NCBI RefSeq assembly: GCF_002775205.1
Contig: NC_036453.1
Coordinates: forward strand, 2,879,103-2,943,102
DNA from: Xiphophorus maculatus
Lineage: Eukaryota; Chordata; Actinopteri; Cyprinodontiformes; Poeciliidae
Length of the DNA stretch: 64,000 nt
Direction of reading: 5' to 3'
In this document: positions 1-23,699 of the stretch, piece by piece
How the letters are laid out: every line of letters begins with the position of its first letter
Position numbering within the stretch: the stretch's first letter is position 1
Made by a program: the position numbers and the translations under genes
Notes under the pieces: generated by a model
Seen by the model: the letters and a program-made list of their open reading frames with translations, nothing else
Database searches by the model: none
Told to the model about the DNA's origin: nothing

Positions 1-193
1 TCTCCATCTCTAACAGACTCTGCGTCCATTAAAGCCCAGTCAGGAAGACACAAACCATTTATCAGCCTGTCAGCTCTTGCCGCCGGTGTTTTTTCAGACA
101 GTTAGGATTTACTCAGACTGTGGAGAGCTGGCACTGCTCTCTGATAGGCCGTATCTGCTCCACACACAGGTCAGCATGACCCTCAGTGTAAAG

Positions 194-296
<103 letters not shown>

Positions 297-849
297 AAAA
301 CCATGACTTGAAATAGTTTGGGGTTTCTGTTTGGATGAGCTCTCTCTCTCTCTCTCTGCTGCCTGAAGCAGAAACTGGTGATCTGTGGGACTCCTCTGTT
401 CAACCTGCTCGGAAATGTGGACTGATGGCGCCATCTAGTGCACAAGCATGTAGTCTGTTTTTTTTTCTCACCAGGCATGCTGTAAAAACAAAAAAATATA
501 TATTAATAAAAAAAATGAGTTTTCCAAATACATGTACAAATAGTTTTTTTAAAAAAGCGTTAGAAGATGAGCACAGGTTATGTTTAAGAAGAACTCAGTG
601 GATCAAGCATAAAATGCAAAATTTTCACAATAACTTTATTTAAATAAAATAAAATGGCAGTTTTTAAAGCTGGGTAAAGAAAGAGAGTTTTTTTATGTCA
701 TGTCTAAATGGTAAAGCTGTTATTACAGTGTCTATAGAAAAACTTAACTTTGTTCGAAAAGTACAAACTGTTTTCCATAACTACAATGACCATCCAAGCT
801 TTTGGACTTTATAATCTCTTAAACTAAATTGTGATTTACAGAAGGAATA

Positions 850-1512
850 AATGAAGTGCAGCTCATCTCGGAGTGTTTGTCGCTTTTTGTTGTTGGAGAC
901 CTTTTATCACAGTGTTGTTGCCGGTGCCATCTTCTTTGCTGCTGTGTGTTGGGGAAGCAGCATCAGAACCAGCGACTCTAATAGACTGGACAAAATCATC
1001 AGGAAAGCTGGCTCTGTACTGGGACTAAGGCTGGAGTCCCTGGAAACTGTGGTGGAGAGGAGGACACTGAAGAAGGTTCTGTCTATGATGGACAATAAAC
1101 AGCCCCCTCTCCACCACATAGTGGACAGACAGCGGAGCACCTTCTCACATATTCTGCTCCAGCTCCGCTGTCGTAGGGACAGATACAGGAAATCCTTCCT
1201 GCCACATGCCATCTCACTGTACAATAAAAGCTAAATCATTGTTCTGCACTAATCAGTCCAATTTTGCACAACTGCACTATGGCACACTTTCTGTACATAT
1301 ATTTACATATACATATCTGCATTTTTTTGAATCTTTGCAAGGACTGCTCTAAGCTGCTTTTTATATTGACAGCATGTTATATTTTATTTTTATTTTATCT
1401 ACAACTACTACTCAGTGGTAGTTGTTATTGTGTCTTGTCTCTATGCTGTAACTGCGAAGTAATTTCCCTGCTGGGATGAATAAAGTAATTCTATTCTATT
1501 CTATATTCTATT
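850..1512 (+). mobile_element. 5'-truncated LINE (L2/CR1-like) 3' end
   Basis: The plus strand encodes the C-terminal tail of a non-LTR retrotransposon reverse transcriptase, with the pattern usual for fish LINE tails: FYHSVVAGAIFFAAVCWGSS, then RLDKIIRKAGSVLG, then RRDRYRKSFLPHAISLYN and a stop at 1234. A roughly 280-base 3' UTR follows, ending in a GAATAAAGTAATTC motif and a short ATTCT repeat tail (about 1479-1512), as in L2-type elements. The polymerase core and endonuclease are missing, so this is a dead-on-arrival copy. The clade is inferred from the tail alone; Rex-type is a possible alternative. Confidence 0.8.
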
Positions 1513-2690
1513 GTACAACAAACCATTTTAAGATCAGATCTCTTGTTGATTGAATTTTTTTTTATCAATCTTTGTAACTTTAACCTTTCGTCCCTTTCTT
1601 GTACTGACCAAACACAAACGTTACTTAAAGGTTTCTACGGGAACACAAAGGCAAACTTTGCGCTTTCAGTCTTTCAAGTGACTATTTACATTGTTCTTAA
1701 ATGATTCTGTGAGATCATAGGTGACAAAAACGAAAAAGAGAAAAAGAAAACAGTATCTTTGCCCCGACAAAAAATTGTTTCTAAAATAATGACTAAATAA
1801 TTTTATTTTATGTTAATCATAAGCACAAGTGATGTTGTGAAGGAATCCAGACAAAAGTTCTCTGAAATATTAGGCCCTATATTTTCAATGCGACGTAGAG
1901 CTTCGGTTTCTGGATCAGACGGTTTGTTTCGGTCCTGAAGCTGGGCGTGAATCAAGCGGCTCAGAGCAGCTTCTTCCAGCAGCCTCAGGATGAATGTGGT
2001 GACGTGTGTGCTCTCTCTAGCATGGAGAAAATTAGAAACAAACAGCTCAAAATTCACAATCATGAACCTGCGGTAGTGAAACCTCCAGGTCCTAAAACCT
2101 TTAAAAAGTCAGTTCTGAAAAAGCAGGTAGAGGAGTAGGAGTCACCAACTCAAATCTCAGCAATATTATTATTTCAATATTAAAGATACTAAAACACTGC
2201 AATCTTTTCAGATACTTTTTTTTGTTGCCAAGTGAATAGAAATGGAGCCATTTTCCACCCACTCCAGCGGCGTCCAGCTTCACAGAGCAGGAAGTGTTAG
2301 CCTCTCTCCTCTAATACAAATTTTCACTTCAACCAAACGAGTCACTGATGGAAGTTTGAAATTCTGCCATCTTCTTTAGCATAAGCTAACGTTCCCCCAC
2401 GAGCCTCGATACACGTTACTGTAACTGAAGTGGATATAAAACCTTTCCCCCTGGAGAAAGTCAGTATCCATAAACTTTTAATTTAAAACGCATTGTCCCC
2501 ATTTCATAAGACGAACCTTTTAGAACTTTGACTGAACACAGCGGCTTGTCAAATGGTTCCTACCGACTGAAACTCTCTATTTAGGCAGACAGACGTGTCT
2601 TGGTTGGTTTTCAACAGTCCTACTAGTCAAGTGATTTCTGAAAGCAATTGGTATTTTTAGGAGCTAGAAATACAACTATCCAGCACTTGT
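1513..2690. other. Intergenic, no gene seen
   Basis: A+T-rich sequence between the LINE tail and the presumed tia1 3' end. Open frames are short and show no family resemblance, splice structure or codon bias. Confidence 0.5.
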
Positions 2691-2698
2691 AAAGAATT

Positions 2699-4498
2699 TT
2701 TATTTTTTTACCATTTTACAGCTTTTCCCCATCCAATATGGCCGAGCTTAAGCCGTTTCACAAAACAATGGGGTATAAACATAACCCCAAAAGATATTTG
2801 GCTGTTAATAGAGAAAGAAAAAGAGTTGCTCTACAAAGTCAGGGAAGTTGAATACATATGCAGTCCACCTTTGGGTTTTATTTGTAAACCCTCACTTGCT
2901 TTTTTTCACTGTACATTTCTGAATGGGCTTGTGCTCGTCTGTCACAGAAAATCCCAACGAAGTTCGGTTTGGACAAGTGAAGCGATTTAAAGGTTTCAAA
3001 TGCTTTTGAGATTTTTGAATTTTGAACGACGTCGGGTGCCGCTCGTCTGTTCGATCAGTTAAAAAGGTGGGGAAAAAACAAAATGGGGGGAAAAAGGTGC
3101 AAATTGATATTTGTTCAGCAAGGATAATCATTCTCTTGGAGGAAAAAACCCAAAACAAACAGTGGTATATGTGTATTAGCATTTTAATTGGACAAAGCAA
3201 AGAAAGAAAAAAAAAAAAGAGAAAACATCGATTACAGTAGCAGAGTCAACAGTTATCAGGGCTGAACAACTTTCTGAACAAAAACAAAAATATATATATA
3301 AAGGGCTTGAAAATGTCTGTAGGCACTGCCTAATTAAAAAGTGTTTAGTCAGCTAAAAGAAACCAGCTCTGTAAGGCAACAGTTACGATGTAGGCCTCCC
3401 CAAGTCTCTGGCAAAAATGAGCGAGAGTAAAGGTTGAATCCACTCAGTTTCAATATAAAATACTGGGATTTCAATAGATATTAAAAAAAAATAAAAAGAA
3501 GAAAAATCAGCTTCGAACATACATATTCACCTTTTAACATTTGAACTCTGTTAGATTTAAGTATGCACTGCATGGCAATGCCGTCTTATCCCTGCCAGGA
3601 AGAACTGTGTTCACTGTACCAGTGTCACGTTTAAACAGCGCCACTCTGCTACGTACAATGTTGCCGTTAACCGTTGAATTATCAAAACCGAACTGAAAGC
3701 AAAGCACCCACAGTTAACAGTAGCAATTGTTTTGTTTTTTTTGTTCATTTTCTTTTTTTTTTAATGCATACATCGTTTCCAAATGAGTCAATAGATGGTT
3801 ATTTACACATGGCGAGAAGGATTTGAGGCTGTCAGGGGGGAAAAAAGGAGGAAGAAGAAAAGGAATGCAGAAAGGAAACGCTCCTTGAAAGCAAATGCGT
3901 CTGCCGAGTATGAGGGCGGGGGGGAAGCTGTGCAATATTTACCTGCCCTTATGGAGAAACAGCAGTGGTAACAATCCCTGCAATTGATTTTTATCCAATA
4001 ATTAAAAAAAAAAAAATCTCAAATAAGTCAGTTCACAAATTAGAGTGGGTTGATTCCAACGCAAGACGAAGAAGAAACAAAAAATCCACCTTTTAGTGGC
4101 CGTCAAAGAAACGATGTGAAAATGGAAGAATTTGTAAAACCCTGGGGGACAAATAAAAACATTTCAAAAGTTTCTTCTTTACATTTTTGTACTCATTTAC
4201 AGTTAAAAAGGTAAGAGCCCTGGCCAGTCTTTCCCCACCACTAGTGGGCGCTCCCCGGCTAGCGTTACCCCACCCATCCCCTCCCCCACCCAGTTCCCCC
4301 CCAATGAGAATCCATTTACATTTCACAGATGTCGACCTTCCCCCTGCCCCCCGTTAGGTTCCACATCCCATTAAGAGTCTTTAAGTCCTGCCGCAAACCA
4401 GGAAGGAGGAGTCTAAACATCCCCCGCCCACACACAGGGCGCCGTGCAGCCAATCAAACGGGCCGGATCGCTGACAAACCTCCCGCCCTGCCCACCTA
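2699..4498 (-). other. tia1: Probable tia1 3' UTR
   Basis: The sequence downstream of the tia1 stop has no other gene. Minus-strand AATAAA signals lie at 2877-2882 and 2699-2704, giving a UTR of roughly 1.6-1.8 kb. It contains many U-rich runs when read on the minus strand, a feature often seen in UTRs bound by TIA-type proteins. The extent is inferred from the poly(A) signals only. Confidence 0.4.
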
Positions 4499-15647
<11,149 letters not shown>

Positions 15648-16178
15648 CGTCGGGGTTCAGTGGTCGAGTCCTCGAGGGGGCTTTATTCCAATGACATACA
15701 ACAGGTCTGGACTGAACCCGAGAGACCAGGGGCTATATCTTCCGTTCAATGAGAAATCCGTCTCCGACTCAGGTCTCCCACACGCAGCATACAGCCCCCT
15801 CTCCGTCTGAGACAAACAATAGGAAGTTGAAGATGGCGGAGGAACGGCGTCAGCAGCGTCAGCCTAGCAGCGCGCTGAAATGAAGCTAAAATCAAACCCG
15901 CACAAAGATGTGCCTTCTCTTCACATCTGTTCGGTGGCCACTGTAATTTCACACCCTGTTACCACTCACAAGATGAAATTGTGCCATTAATTGTTTCCCA
16001 TAATTTATGGTATTTTTTTATTTTTATATCCAGACAAAAAAAAAAGGCGCTTTCAAGTCACGGTTGTTGGATTTGTGTGTCCTGTACATATTTTTCGAAA
16101 TGAAGAGTTTTTCTGCAACATAACAAAACCATGATTCTATGTAAAGGGAAAAAAAAAAGAGAAAAAACGAAAAACACG

Positions 16179-16249
16179 TGCGCCGCCCGGGAATCGAACC
16201 CGGGTCGCAAGAATGGGAATCTTGCATGATACCACTACACCAGCGGCGC
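16179..16249 (-). tRNA. tRNA-Gly (anticodon CCC)
   Basis: The minus strand reads GCGCCGCTGGTGTAGTGGTA from 16249. It has a 7-bp acceptor stem (GCGCCGC/GCGGCGC), a D-arm with the A box TGGTGTAGTGG, an anticodon stem CAAGA/TCTTG around loop TTCCCAT (anticodon CCC), and a T-arm with B box GGTTCGATTCC. The discriminator is A. The sequence matches vertebrate tRNA-Gly(CCC) closely and has no intron. T runs for Pol III termination follow within 10-20 bases. It stands alone between the divergent tia1 and rchy1 genes. Confidence 0.97.
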
Positions 16250-17835
16250 CGTCTGCTCCAACGTCACAACAAAGAGTATCCATCCTGAACATCCGGAGTG
16301 GTGGTTCTGTTGCGTTGTTTCAGGTTACTGCTCCAACTAATGACTGAATTTGGTTTGTGCTTTTTTATAGTCATTATATAGCTGACACATTAAGACTTTT
16401 TTAATTTTCACAGAAATCTTTGGAAAAATATTAATCTAATACGATTATTAAAAGAACCTAATAGCTGTCTGTATTGTTCTTGATTGATCAATTTGATTTC
16501 CTGGCATGAAACATGTTAACATGTTCGTGTGTATCGTGCATGTTTGCCAGGATTGCCAGTAATTATGGAGGATCCTGTGATTTTAGGAACTCTATCAATT
16601 GATAACAGAACATTATATGATACCGGGGGAAAGTCCTTCAGCACCAGTGTTAAGATAAGTCAAGACGAGTTAGGATCAGAGCTATAAAGTAACTGATCAT
16701 GAGGCATAACAGAGAAATACGGCATCAGAAAGAAACTTAAATTGAGCAATGTATTTTCTTTAACAGGTCAATATCAATATAATTAAGGGTTGTAATTGTT
16801 ACTTCTGTAGACTGTTTTTTCTTTTTTATTCATTTGAGATCCACCAATAAATCAGAGCGTTTCAAGACTTGCTCAGGGAGTAGCTCTTCTGTAGTTCTGA
16901 ATTCAGGAGTTCAATTCCAGTATTGCTTTGTACTTATCCATATCTATCGTTGCAGAAGAAAGATAATCATCCCTGCTCCATGATAGTACCACTACCGTGT
17001 TTGACAGTGAAACCACTGCAGTGTTTGATGTGCATGTATTAGTACAAGCACACAATACTTTGCATAATAGGCCAAAAAATTTGGTTTAATCTAATCTTAG
17101 TATGTTCTTCCACATGTTTGCTGTAGTACTTTTATAGAAAACCTTAAAAGGTTTCATCTAGGTGATCTTTCTTAAAGGCTATATTTACAGAGTGGTTGTC
17201 TGATTGTTATCCTGTCAGAAAATTCGTTCCAGTTAATATATTTGCACAAAAATTTTAAAACCATGTCTTATTACACTTCACAATGCTCTATGGTGTTGTT
17301 CTATTACATAAATCCCCACTAAAATACATTGACGTTTGCAACTGACGTGTGACAAAAAAAAGTGGAAAAACATTATTTATTTTTATTTTTGTGTATGTTA
17401 CATTGTGAACAGGTTATGAACAGTAATCTTTCTCAAATTCCAAATTACGTAGTTGGTATTGGAGATGGCTCGAGTCGACGCATATATTATTGTTGACAAA
17501 CCTTGATTGCGCTCTTTCTGCAGTGAGAAAAGTCCATCCATTGAGATGAAAACATGAACAAATTTTATGTTGGAAAACTGAAATTTAAAAACCAATGTGC
17601 AAATAATTGCTAAATATTTTTGCAATTATTTTTGCGAAATAATGACTATTTCCCTAAAATAATTATTCGTTTTGGTGACTATGTTTATGTCCAGCAGGTG
17701 GAGGTAATGCGCCTGACGGTCAGTTTGTTAGCTGTACCGCAGGCCATACCGGGTGGGGAAATAAAAGTCAAGAAGAAGAAAGGGGGCTGGAAACAGAAAG
17801 CACGCGAAGAAGAGCTAGGCGTTGGAGTTGTAAAC

Positions 17836-20800
17836 ATGGCTTCTTCCGTCGGCTGCCAGCATTATGTACGCAGTTGCCTCTTGAAAGTGAGTAAATTGTA
17901 GAAAAAGATCATTTCTGGTACGCGGAGCAAAGGCGAAACCTCTTGAGTGGAAACGTGGTTGTCTAGTTATTTTCTGTTCTGACATCTCAGCGCTCTCCTG
18001 ACAGCCATTCCAACGTTGCTTGACTATAACAGTGTTATTACATAACGTTTTAGTGACTTATCAGTTATTAAATCGTTTATAATGTCATAAAGTTTCACTG
18101 CAAGCAAATACCTTTAAAGAAGTAATTCATTGCCTCAGATACTGGTGCTAACTGCTACGTTAGCTTAGCAGCCATATGTGCCTCTCTCTTTTTTTTTTTA
18201 CCCAGTTTTACCATCGGATCGTATTTATTCTTGAACACTTTGCTTCATTTCTGTTAGGAGTTTGTTAAAACAACTAGGTTGCTGTTGTTTCCCTGGTGCC
18301 GTGCAGGCATTATACAAGTAAATATGACGTAGTAGCTAGAATAGATTAACTTTACAAAATCAGTAAACAAATCATATGCAAGCTGTCATAAAGTGTGTAT
18401 CATAATCAATCCGAGCAGATAAATTGTTTTAAAGAAGTTGTGTTTTCTGAAGATTTGTAAAGTTATCTTCCCTCTTCCTGGGTATATTTCAGTTGAAACA
18501 AGGAGACTGTTCCGGAAATACATATGTTTCAGCCTGAACTTTGATATTTGTAAACAGTGTTGGTTTAAAAGACCTGCAAGATGCAGTATTGCCATCCATG
18601 AGGACTCTTTAAAACTGATAACATTTTCATGTTAAATTCTAAAATAAAGCAGATGCAAGGAAGCTAAAATGGCCATGTCGTTTCGACGTGGTAAGAAGGT
18701 GAGTGGGAGAAATTTAAAGCTGAGACGGATCCAGTCCAATTGAACACATTTATTCTAAATCTATGGAATTTGATCCCAGTACTTTCCAGGTTTGGATAAG
18801 TGTAGGGAAAGAAAATGGAGAATGGACAAATATTTGAATTTCAAGATGTCGTCAGTCAGTCACATTTGCCTTTGCCTATTGGATACAAGAAACAAGCGAA
18901 AAGACCAACATTAATATTTTGGCCACTCAAGACATCCACAATTGAAAATACACAGACTTCTGTTTTCGTTCTTGTTTTCCATTCAAGACAGTATGTCTTT
19001 AACTGGGCCGAATCGGAGCTTTTAGGTCGTACGGGCAAATCAGTCTGTAAATCCTCAGTGTAGTAACAGGTGGATGTGTTTCCATTCTGCAGGCCCCATG
19101 CTGTGGGAAACTGTACGTGTGTCGGCTCTGCCACGATGCAGAGGAGAACCACCAGATGGACCGCTTCAAAGTCCAGGAGGTTCTGTGCTCCGAGTGTGAA
19201 ACCCTGCAGAAGGTAACGGAGGGGGGTGTATGCTCAGGCACGGCTGTGGCAAAGTGTTTCAGCTAGGAGGCTAGAAAGGAAGTCGAGAGTTCATAATAAT
19301 GAGAATATGTTTAGTTTCTTTTGATGTTATGTTTTTGACAGCAATTATCTTGACAGAAACAAAACGGTTCCCTAAGAATAAAAGTAGTTCATATGTACAT
19401 TGGGCTTGTCAGAGGTTTACATACATCAGTATGAACGCTAGTATATGTGACTTTTAATGATGAATCTGATCAAAGTAGATTCCAGGTTTGGAAAATAGTA
19501 CAACCATCACGGAGGATTACGGCAGGGCTAAGAAAGAAAAAAACATAATTACGACTTAGAATTAAGTCATAATATTGCAAGAACAAAGTCCTAATAATAA
19601 GACAATTAAGCCGTATGACAATGAGGTTGAAAAATACGAAAAGAAACCGTTGGGAAGGATCTTGAAATTAGTTTAGGACTTTTTTTGCATTCCACCCCAG
19701 AAGCAGGTTATCCATCCTCATAGCAGTTTGGCTGACAGACACTAATAGACACGTTGAATGTTATTGTTACAACACAGGAGGGCAAAGAGACTTATTCTTT
19801 TACTTGTTCTCTGAAGGAACATGCGGCATTTTGAATTTCTGTACGATTAACTTTCAGTCAGACGTTTACATACACCCATTTGTTTCTTGTGACTCAAGGA
19901 AATAGATTTGTATCATGATTAGCTCAAGTCATAAAATAAAGGTAATGTGTTGGTTTCTGCTCCTCCAGGCTCAGAAGAACTGTCAGCAGTGTCATGTGCA
20001 GTTTGGGGAGTATTACTGCGATATCTGTCACCTGTTTGACAAGGATAAGAAGCAGTACCACTGTCAGCCTTGTGGGATATGCAGGTGAGTCTTTGCGGGA
20101 ACAGGCAGGAACTCTGTGATGGATTTAGAAACACTCAACAGAAATACAGAATCACTATTTTCTTAATGGATTTGTGATAAACAGGACACTTAAATTTATT
20201 GCGAGATCGCAATCCCACCATATTGTGATGTGAGCAATAAAATAAAACTGTGTTATTGTAACTCTTTAGCTATTTCCTTCCCACATTATACGTTGTGGAG
20301 GTAAAGAGATACAGTCAAATCTGTCAAAAACATTCAACTTAAAAGTTGTGACGCAGACGCTCCAGAAACTCCAGACTTTCAGAGACAAACACTTTGTCTT
20401 TGTCTTTTTCCTTTCGCAGGATCGGGCCCAGAGAGAAATACTTTCACTGTCAGAAGTGCAATTTGTGCTTAGCCCAGGACCTGAGAGGAAACCACAAGGT
20501 GATTGTTATGAATCTACGGCTACACATTTCCTCCCGTTGCCGCTTTGATTTACGGCTTGTCCTCTTCATTTCAGTGTGTTGAGAACGTATCAAGGCAGAA
20601 CTGCCCAGTGTGCATGGAGGTAATAACACACACACACACACACTCGTCTAGTTTTAATGTATATTTTTGTTTACATTTTATTTTTTTTAGATTCACTCTT
20701 TACATCTGAAATGTTTTCTTTGATTAATCAGGATATTCACACATCCCGGATTGGTGCTCACGTTCTTCCTTGTGGCCATCTTTTACACAAGTAAGCCTGG

Positions 20801-23349
20801 TTTTTAGCCCATGTTTCGCCAGCCCTCCTTTTATCAGAAAACATAGTACGCGTCATTACAATGGAAACATCCGTATTACTGTTTATGTTCAGATTCTATG
20901 ATTGCGGCTCTGTCGTGATATTACATTTAGCTTTTGTCTTTTTTCACAGGACCTGCTTTGATGACATGGTCAGAACAGGGTAAGTGGAATGAATCCTTTT
21001 TGTTTCTGTTGACATTAGTTAGATGAAATGTGCTCTTAAGTTACTGCTGTCTACATTCAGCTGTTCATTTAATATCATCAGCAGTTTTTCATTATTCTGG
21101 ATTATCAGGGAGCAATTTTTCCCCTTCACTTCTGTCTAAAGTTAAACTGCCAAACATTGTTGTCCTGTTTGGCTCGAGTTAAAATATCAGACCTGTGAGT
21201 GTGTACTTACAGATCTACTGAAGTGTCACAGTGTACTGAATGCCTGTGTGTGTGTGTGTGGGTGGGTGTGTGTGTGTGTGTTTGTTTCAGCGCGTACCGC
21301 TGCCCTCTCTGCATGCATTCTGCCTGGAACATGGACGAACACTGGGAAATGATGGACAAAGAGATCGCTCAGTCACCAATGCCCGCTGAGTACCAGGGTG
21401 CCACTGTCAAAGTAAGAACTCACTAACTGCATTCAAAGAAGTTTTAGAAAAATGTATCAGTCACGACAGGAAATTATATTTGTCGTTCAGTCTGCCACCT
21501 CACAAAGAGATACTGTGAAGTGGTGCTCTCTACCAATGTTCGCTCTTTCAAAATTTCCCAGCACCTGGATCAGTGTGGGGCAAGGTGTCCGCACACCCTT
21601 AAAGCATCTTAAATTCATAAATTAAAGCCTTAATTTAATAAAAGTCATAAATTAATTTTTTTAATAGTAGGTTTGTCACTAAATACATTAATCCCAGGTC
21701 TTACATTTTGACTAGCAAGGACTGGCTAATCTGGTTTATTCTTCTTCTTTTTTCCCCTCTCTTGCGAGACTTTTCTGTCAGGCAAAAGTTTGAGACATAT
21801 TTATTGTGTTCTATGACTTAAGGAGGTTGAATCTACCTGTAACTAGCTGCTAATATACCCATAGCTGGCCAGGTAGCTATTATGGGTAAGTGCAAGTTCA
21901 TCACCACTTGGCTTGTACGTTTCTGTGTAGATGTAGGTCTTAAATTCAATTCATAGTTGTCTTTGAAAGATCTTCAACAGTCTTAAATCTGAATTGGTTT
22001 TTAAGCTTCCAAGCTTCCGTCTCATAGAGCAGCCCTCCTCGCCCATGACTCGCCCACTCAGCTCCTTCAGACTAGCCAGCAGCAATTAGCAAACACATGA
22101 TGGACCTGAGCATCTGCTGATCTCATTATATGAGCTACTGCCCAGTGAAACGCTGGTAAAAACTTTGTTAAAGGGTTAATAGAGGAGCCATGTTGAGATG
22201 ACTTCTTGAAGGCGGAGTTCCAGAAAGAGCACGAGCTTTTAAAGAGACAGAGGCCCAATCTCAAGGTGTTAAATTACGAAGTCAAATTTCTTTTAAGTCA
22301 TGTTCGATATATGGCATTTTCATAACAAGTGAAGGTAACATAGTTACTTAATTCTTCTATAAAATGGCAGTATGTGCCTTGAAACCACCTAATACTGCCT
22401 GTGGAGGTTCATCCATCTTTCCCCAGTGTTAGTATTCATTTAAATGTTTTCACAAAATATATTTATAATTTCACTCTTTTTGTGGTGTTTATTGCATTAG
22501 GTTGTTTACTATTATGGGTGCACACATTTAGTAAACACCCTTTGTTTGAATCATTAACTTATTTGTTTTGCTGAGTTTGAAGGGCTGGCTGGGGGAGAGG
22601 ACTGGTTGAGAGGCAAACAGGAAGTGGAACAAACCATCAGGCTGCTGGCAGCAGGGGACTTAAAGAACCTGCCTCTCTTGCTACTAATAGCATAACTGCT
22701 AAAACACTTTTGCTGTTAGGTTGTTTTGTTTTTACAGTTGTGTTGTAGTCAAAATGTGTTGGTTTGAATTAGTTATTTATGTTTATGCATTGTTTGTCTT
22801 TGTCTCATCTCCCACCCCTCCTCGTTTGTGTAGGCCAGCCTTTGTGTATAAATTCCCCTGTGTGTTCATTGTGTGAGGTCAGTTTTTTGGTTTGTTATCC
22901 TGAGTTAGGTATGTTATGAGTTAGGTTTTGCTATTTTGAGATTTGATGTTGGAAGTCTTTTGTGAAGAATTTTTGGAAAAATAAATAGAAAATATTTTTT
23001 TTATATATGCCTTTGTCCTTGTGCCTTACTGGTCGGACCACCACACTGCCCCTTTAATAGCCATAACATGACAAAATTGGGTCGAATTCTAAGTGTTTCA
23101 AAGATTGACAGATGTTAAGATGCTTTAACCCCCGTCCTTCTTTTTCTCCAGGTCATTTGTAACGACTGCCAGTCCCACTGCACCGTGCCTTTCCACGTGT
23201 TGGGGATGAAATGCGCTGAATGTGGCTCCTACAACACCGCGCAGGACGGAGGACTCATGCAGCAGCAGCGGCCGCCGCAGCCCTCGGACCTGCACACGGA
23301 GGACGAGCCGGAGCCGCAGGACCAACCCGAATCCCAGACGCCACATTAA
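17836..23349 (+). CDS. rchy1: RCHY1/Pirh2 RING and CHY zinc-finger E3 ubiquitin ligase
   Basis: Nine coding exons encode 272 residues: 17836-17886, 19093-19212, 19969-20084, 20420-20498, 20575-20619, 20732-20790, 20950-20979, 21291-21411, 23152-23349. The order is the RCHY1 hallmark: CHY zinc finger (about 7-76, from CQHYVRSC), CTCHY zinc finger (about 69-126, with YYCDICHLFDKDKKQYHC), RING (about 132-174, CPVCMEDIHTS...RCPLC) and a C-terminal zinc ribbon (ICNDC...MKCAECGSYNTAQ). All paired Cys/His appear present. RCHY1 ubiquitinates p53 and other substrates in nucleus and cytosol. The C-terminus adds an acidic, Pro/Gln-rich tail ending TPH, longer than in human. The start is chosen because MASSVGCQHY leads straight into the CHY finger and splices in phase 0. 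Confidence 0.97.
18669..18700 (+). other. Possible alternative first exon of rchy1
   Basis: Within intron 1, an ATG opens a ten-codon frame (MAMSFRRGKK) that ends exactly at GTGAGT in phase 0. It would splice in frame to exon 2, replacing the first 17 residues, including the first Cys/His of the CHY finger. Chance could produce this; no promoter is evident. Confidence 0.2.
19400..19890. mobile_element. Decayed Tc1/mariner-like terminal repeats
   Basis: In rchy1 intron 2, GTCAGAGGTTTACATACAT near 19408 and CAGTCAGACGTTTACATACA near 19856 resemble the GTTTACATACAC direct repeats of fish Tc1-like (Sleeping Beauty-type) termini. They lie in the same orientation about 450 bases apart with no transposase between, so only a remnant is left. 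Confidence 0.35.
22020..22385 (-). mobile_element. Family 2 MITE copy, inverted, in rchy1 intron 8
   Basis: Reverse-complement similarity to the 7442-7924 element, including AAAATGGCAGTATGTGCC (the inverted partner of its left arm) and the AAGAGACAGAGGCCCAAT region. The ends are eroded and no clean TTAA pair is visible. Confidence 0.55.
22560..23060. other. Unclassified repeat-like stretch in rchy1 intron 8
   Basis: Not similar to flanking intron in composition; it holds a TATAAATT motif (about 22847) followed by an AATAAATAG signal (about 22980). No coding sequence, and I cannot assign a family. Confidence 0.2.
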
Positions 23350-23695
23350 AAGCCAGGAGGCAGTGACTTTCCCACATTTGACATTTGATGGATGAACTTC
23401 AACATATTAATATAAAAACAAGTGAACCCATTAATTTCACTCAACATGAAAGATCAAGGAGGAATTGTTGACTCTCTAATTAACACCGACAGACGGTTTG
23501 CAGACCTGAATGCTTTTAAGCTGTAATAAACTGGGGCTTAATACAGCTGAAAACAGCTGACTTTGTGCCATATGCCCTGGTTAAAAAACCCCCAACTAAA
23601 CAGACCTGTAATTTGTATAATGCATGTCATGTGAAATTTTACAGAAGATCTTGAGTTTTGGAAAATGCCTAATAAAAACAGAAATAGGTATGCAG
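23350..23695 (+). other. rchy1: rchy1 3' UTR
   Basis: Follows the rchy1 stop. Poly(A) signals AATAAA occur near 23525 and at 23671-23676; the second is the better candidate for the main end. Confidence 0.55.
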
Positions 23696-23699
23696 CATG

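Noticed and set aside
16024-16227. Minus-strand open frame reading DSHSCDPGSIPGRRT
   Set aside because: It runs through the 3' half of the tRNA-Gly gene and A-rich flank; no coding evidence.
22560-23060. Solo LTR in rchy1 intron 8
   Set aside because: A TATA-like motif and a poly(A) signal are in the right order, but no clear ends or target duplication were found.
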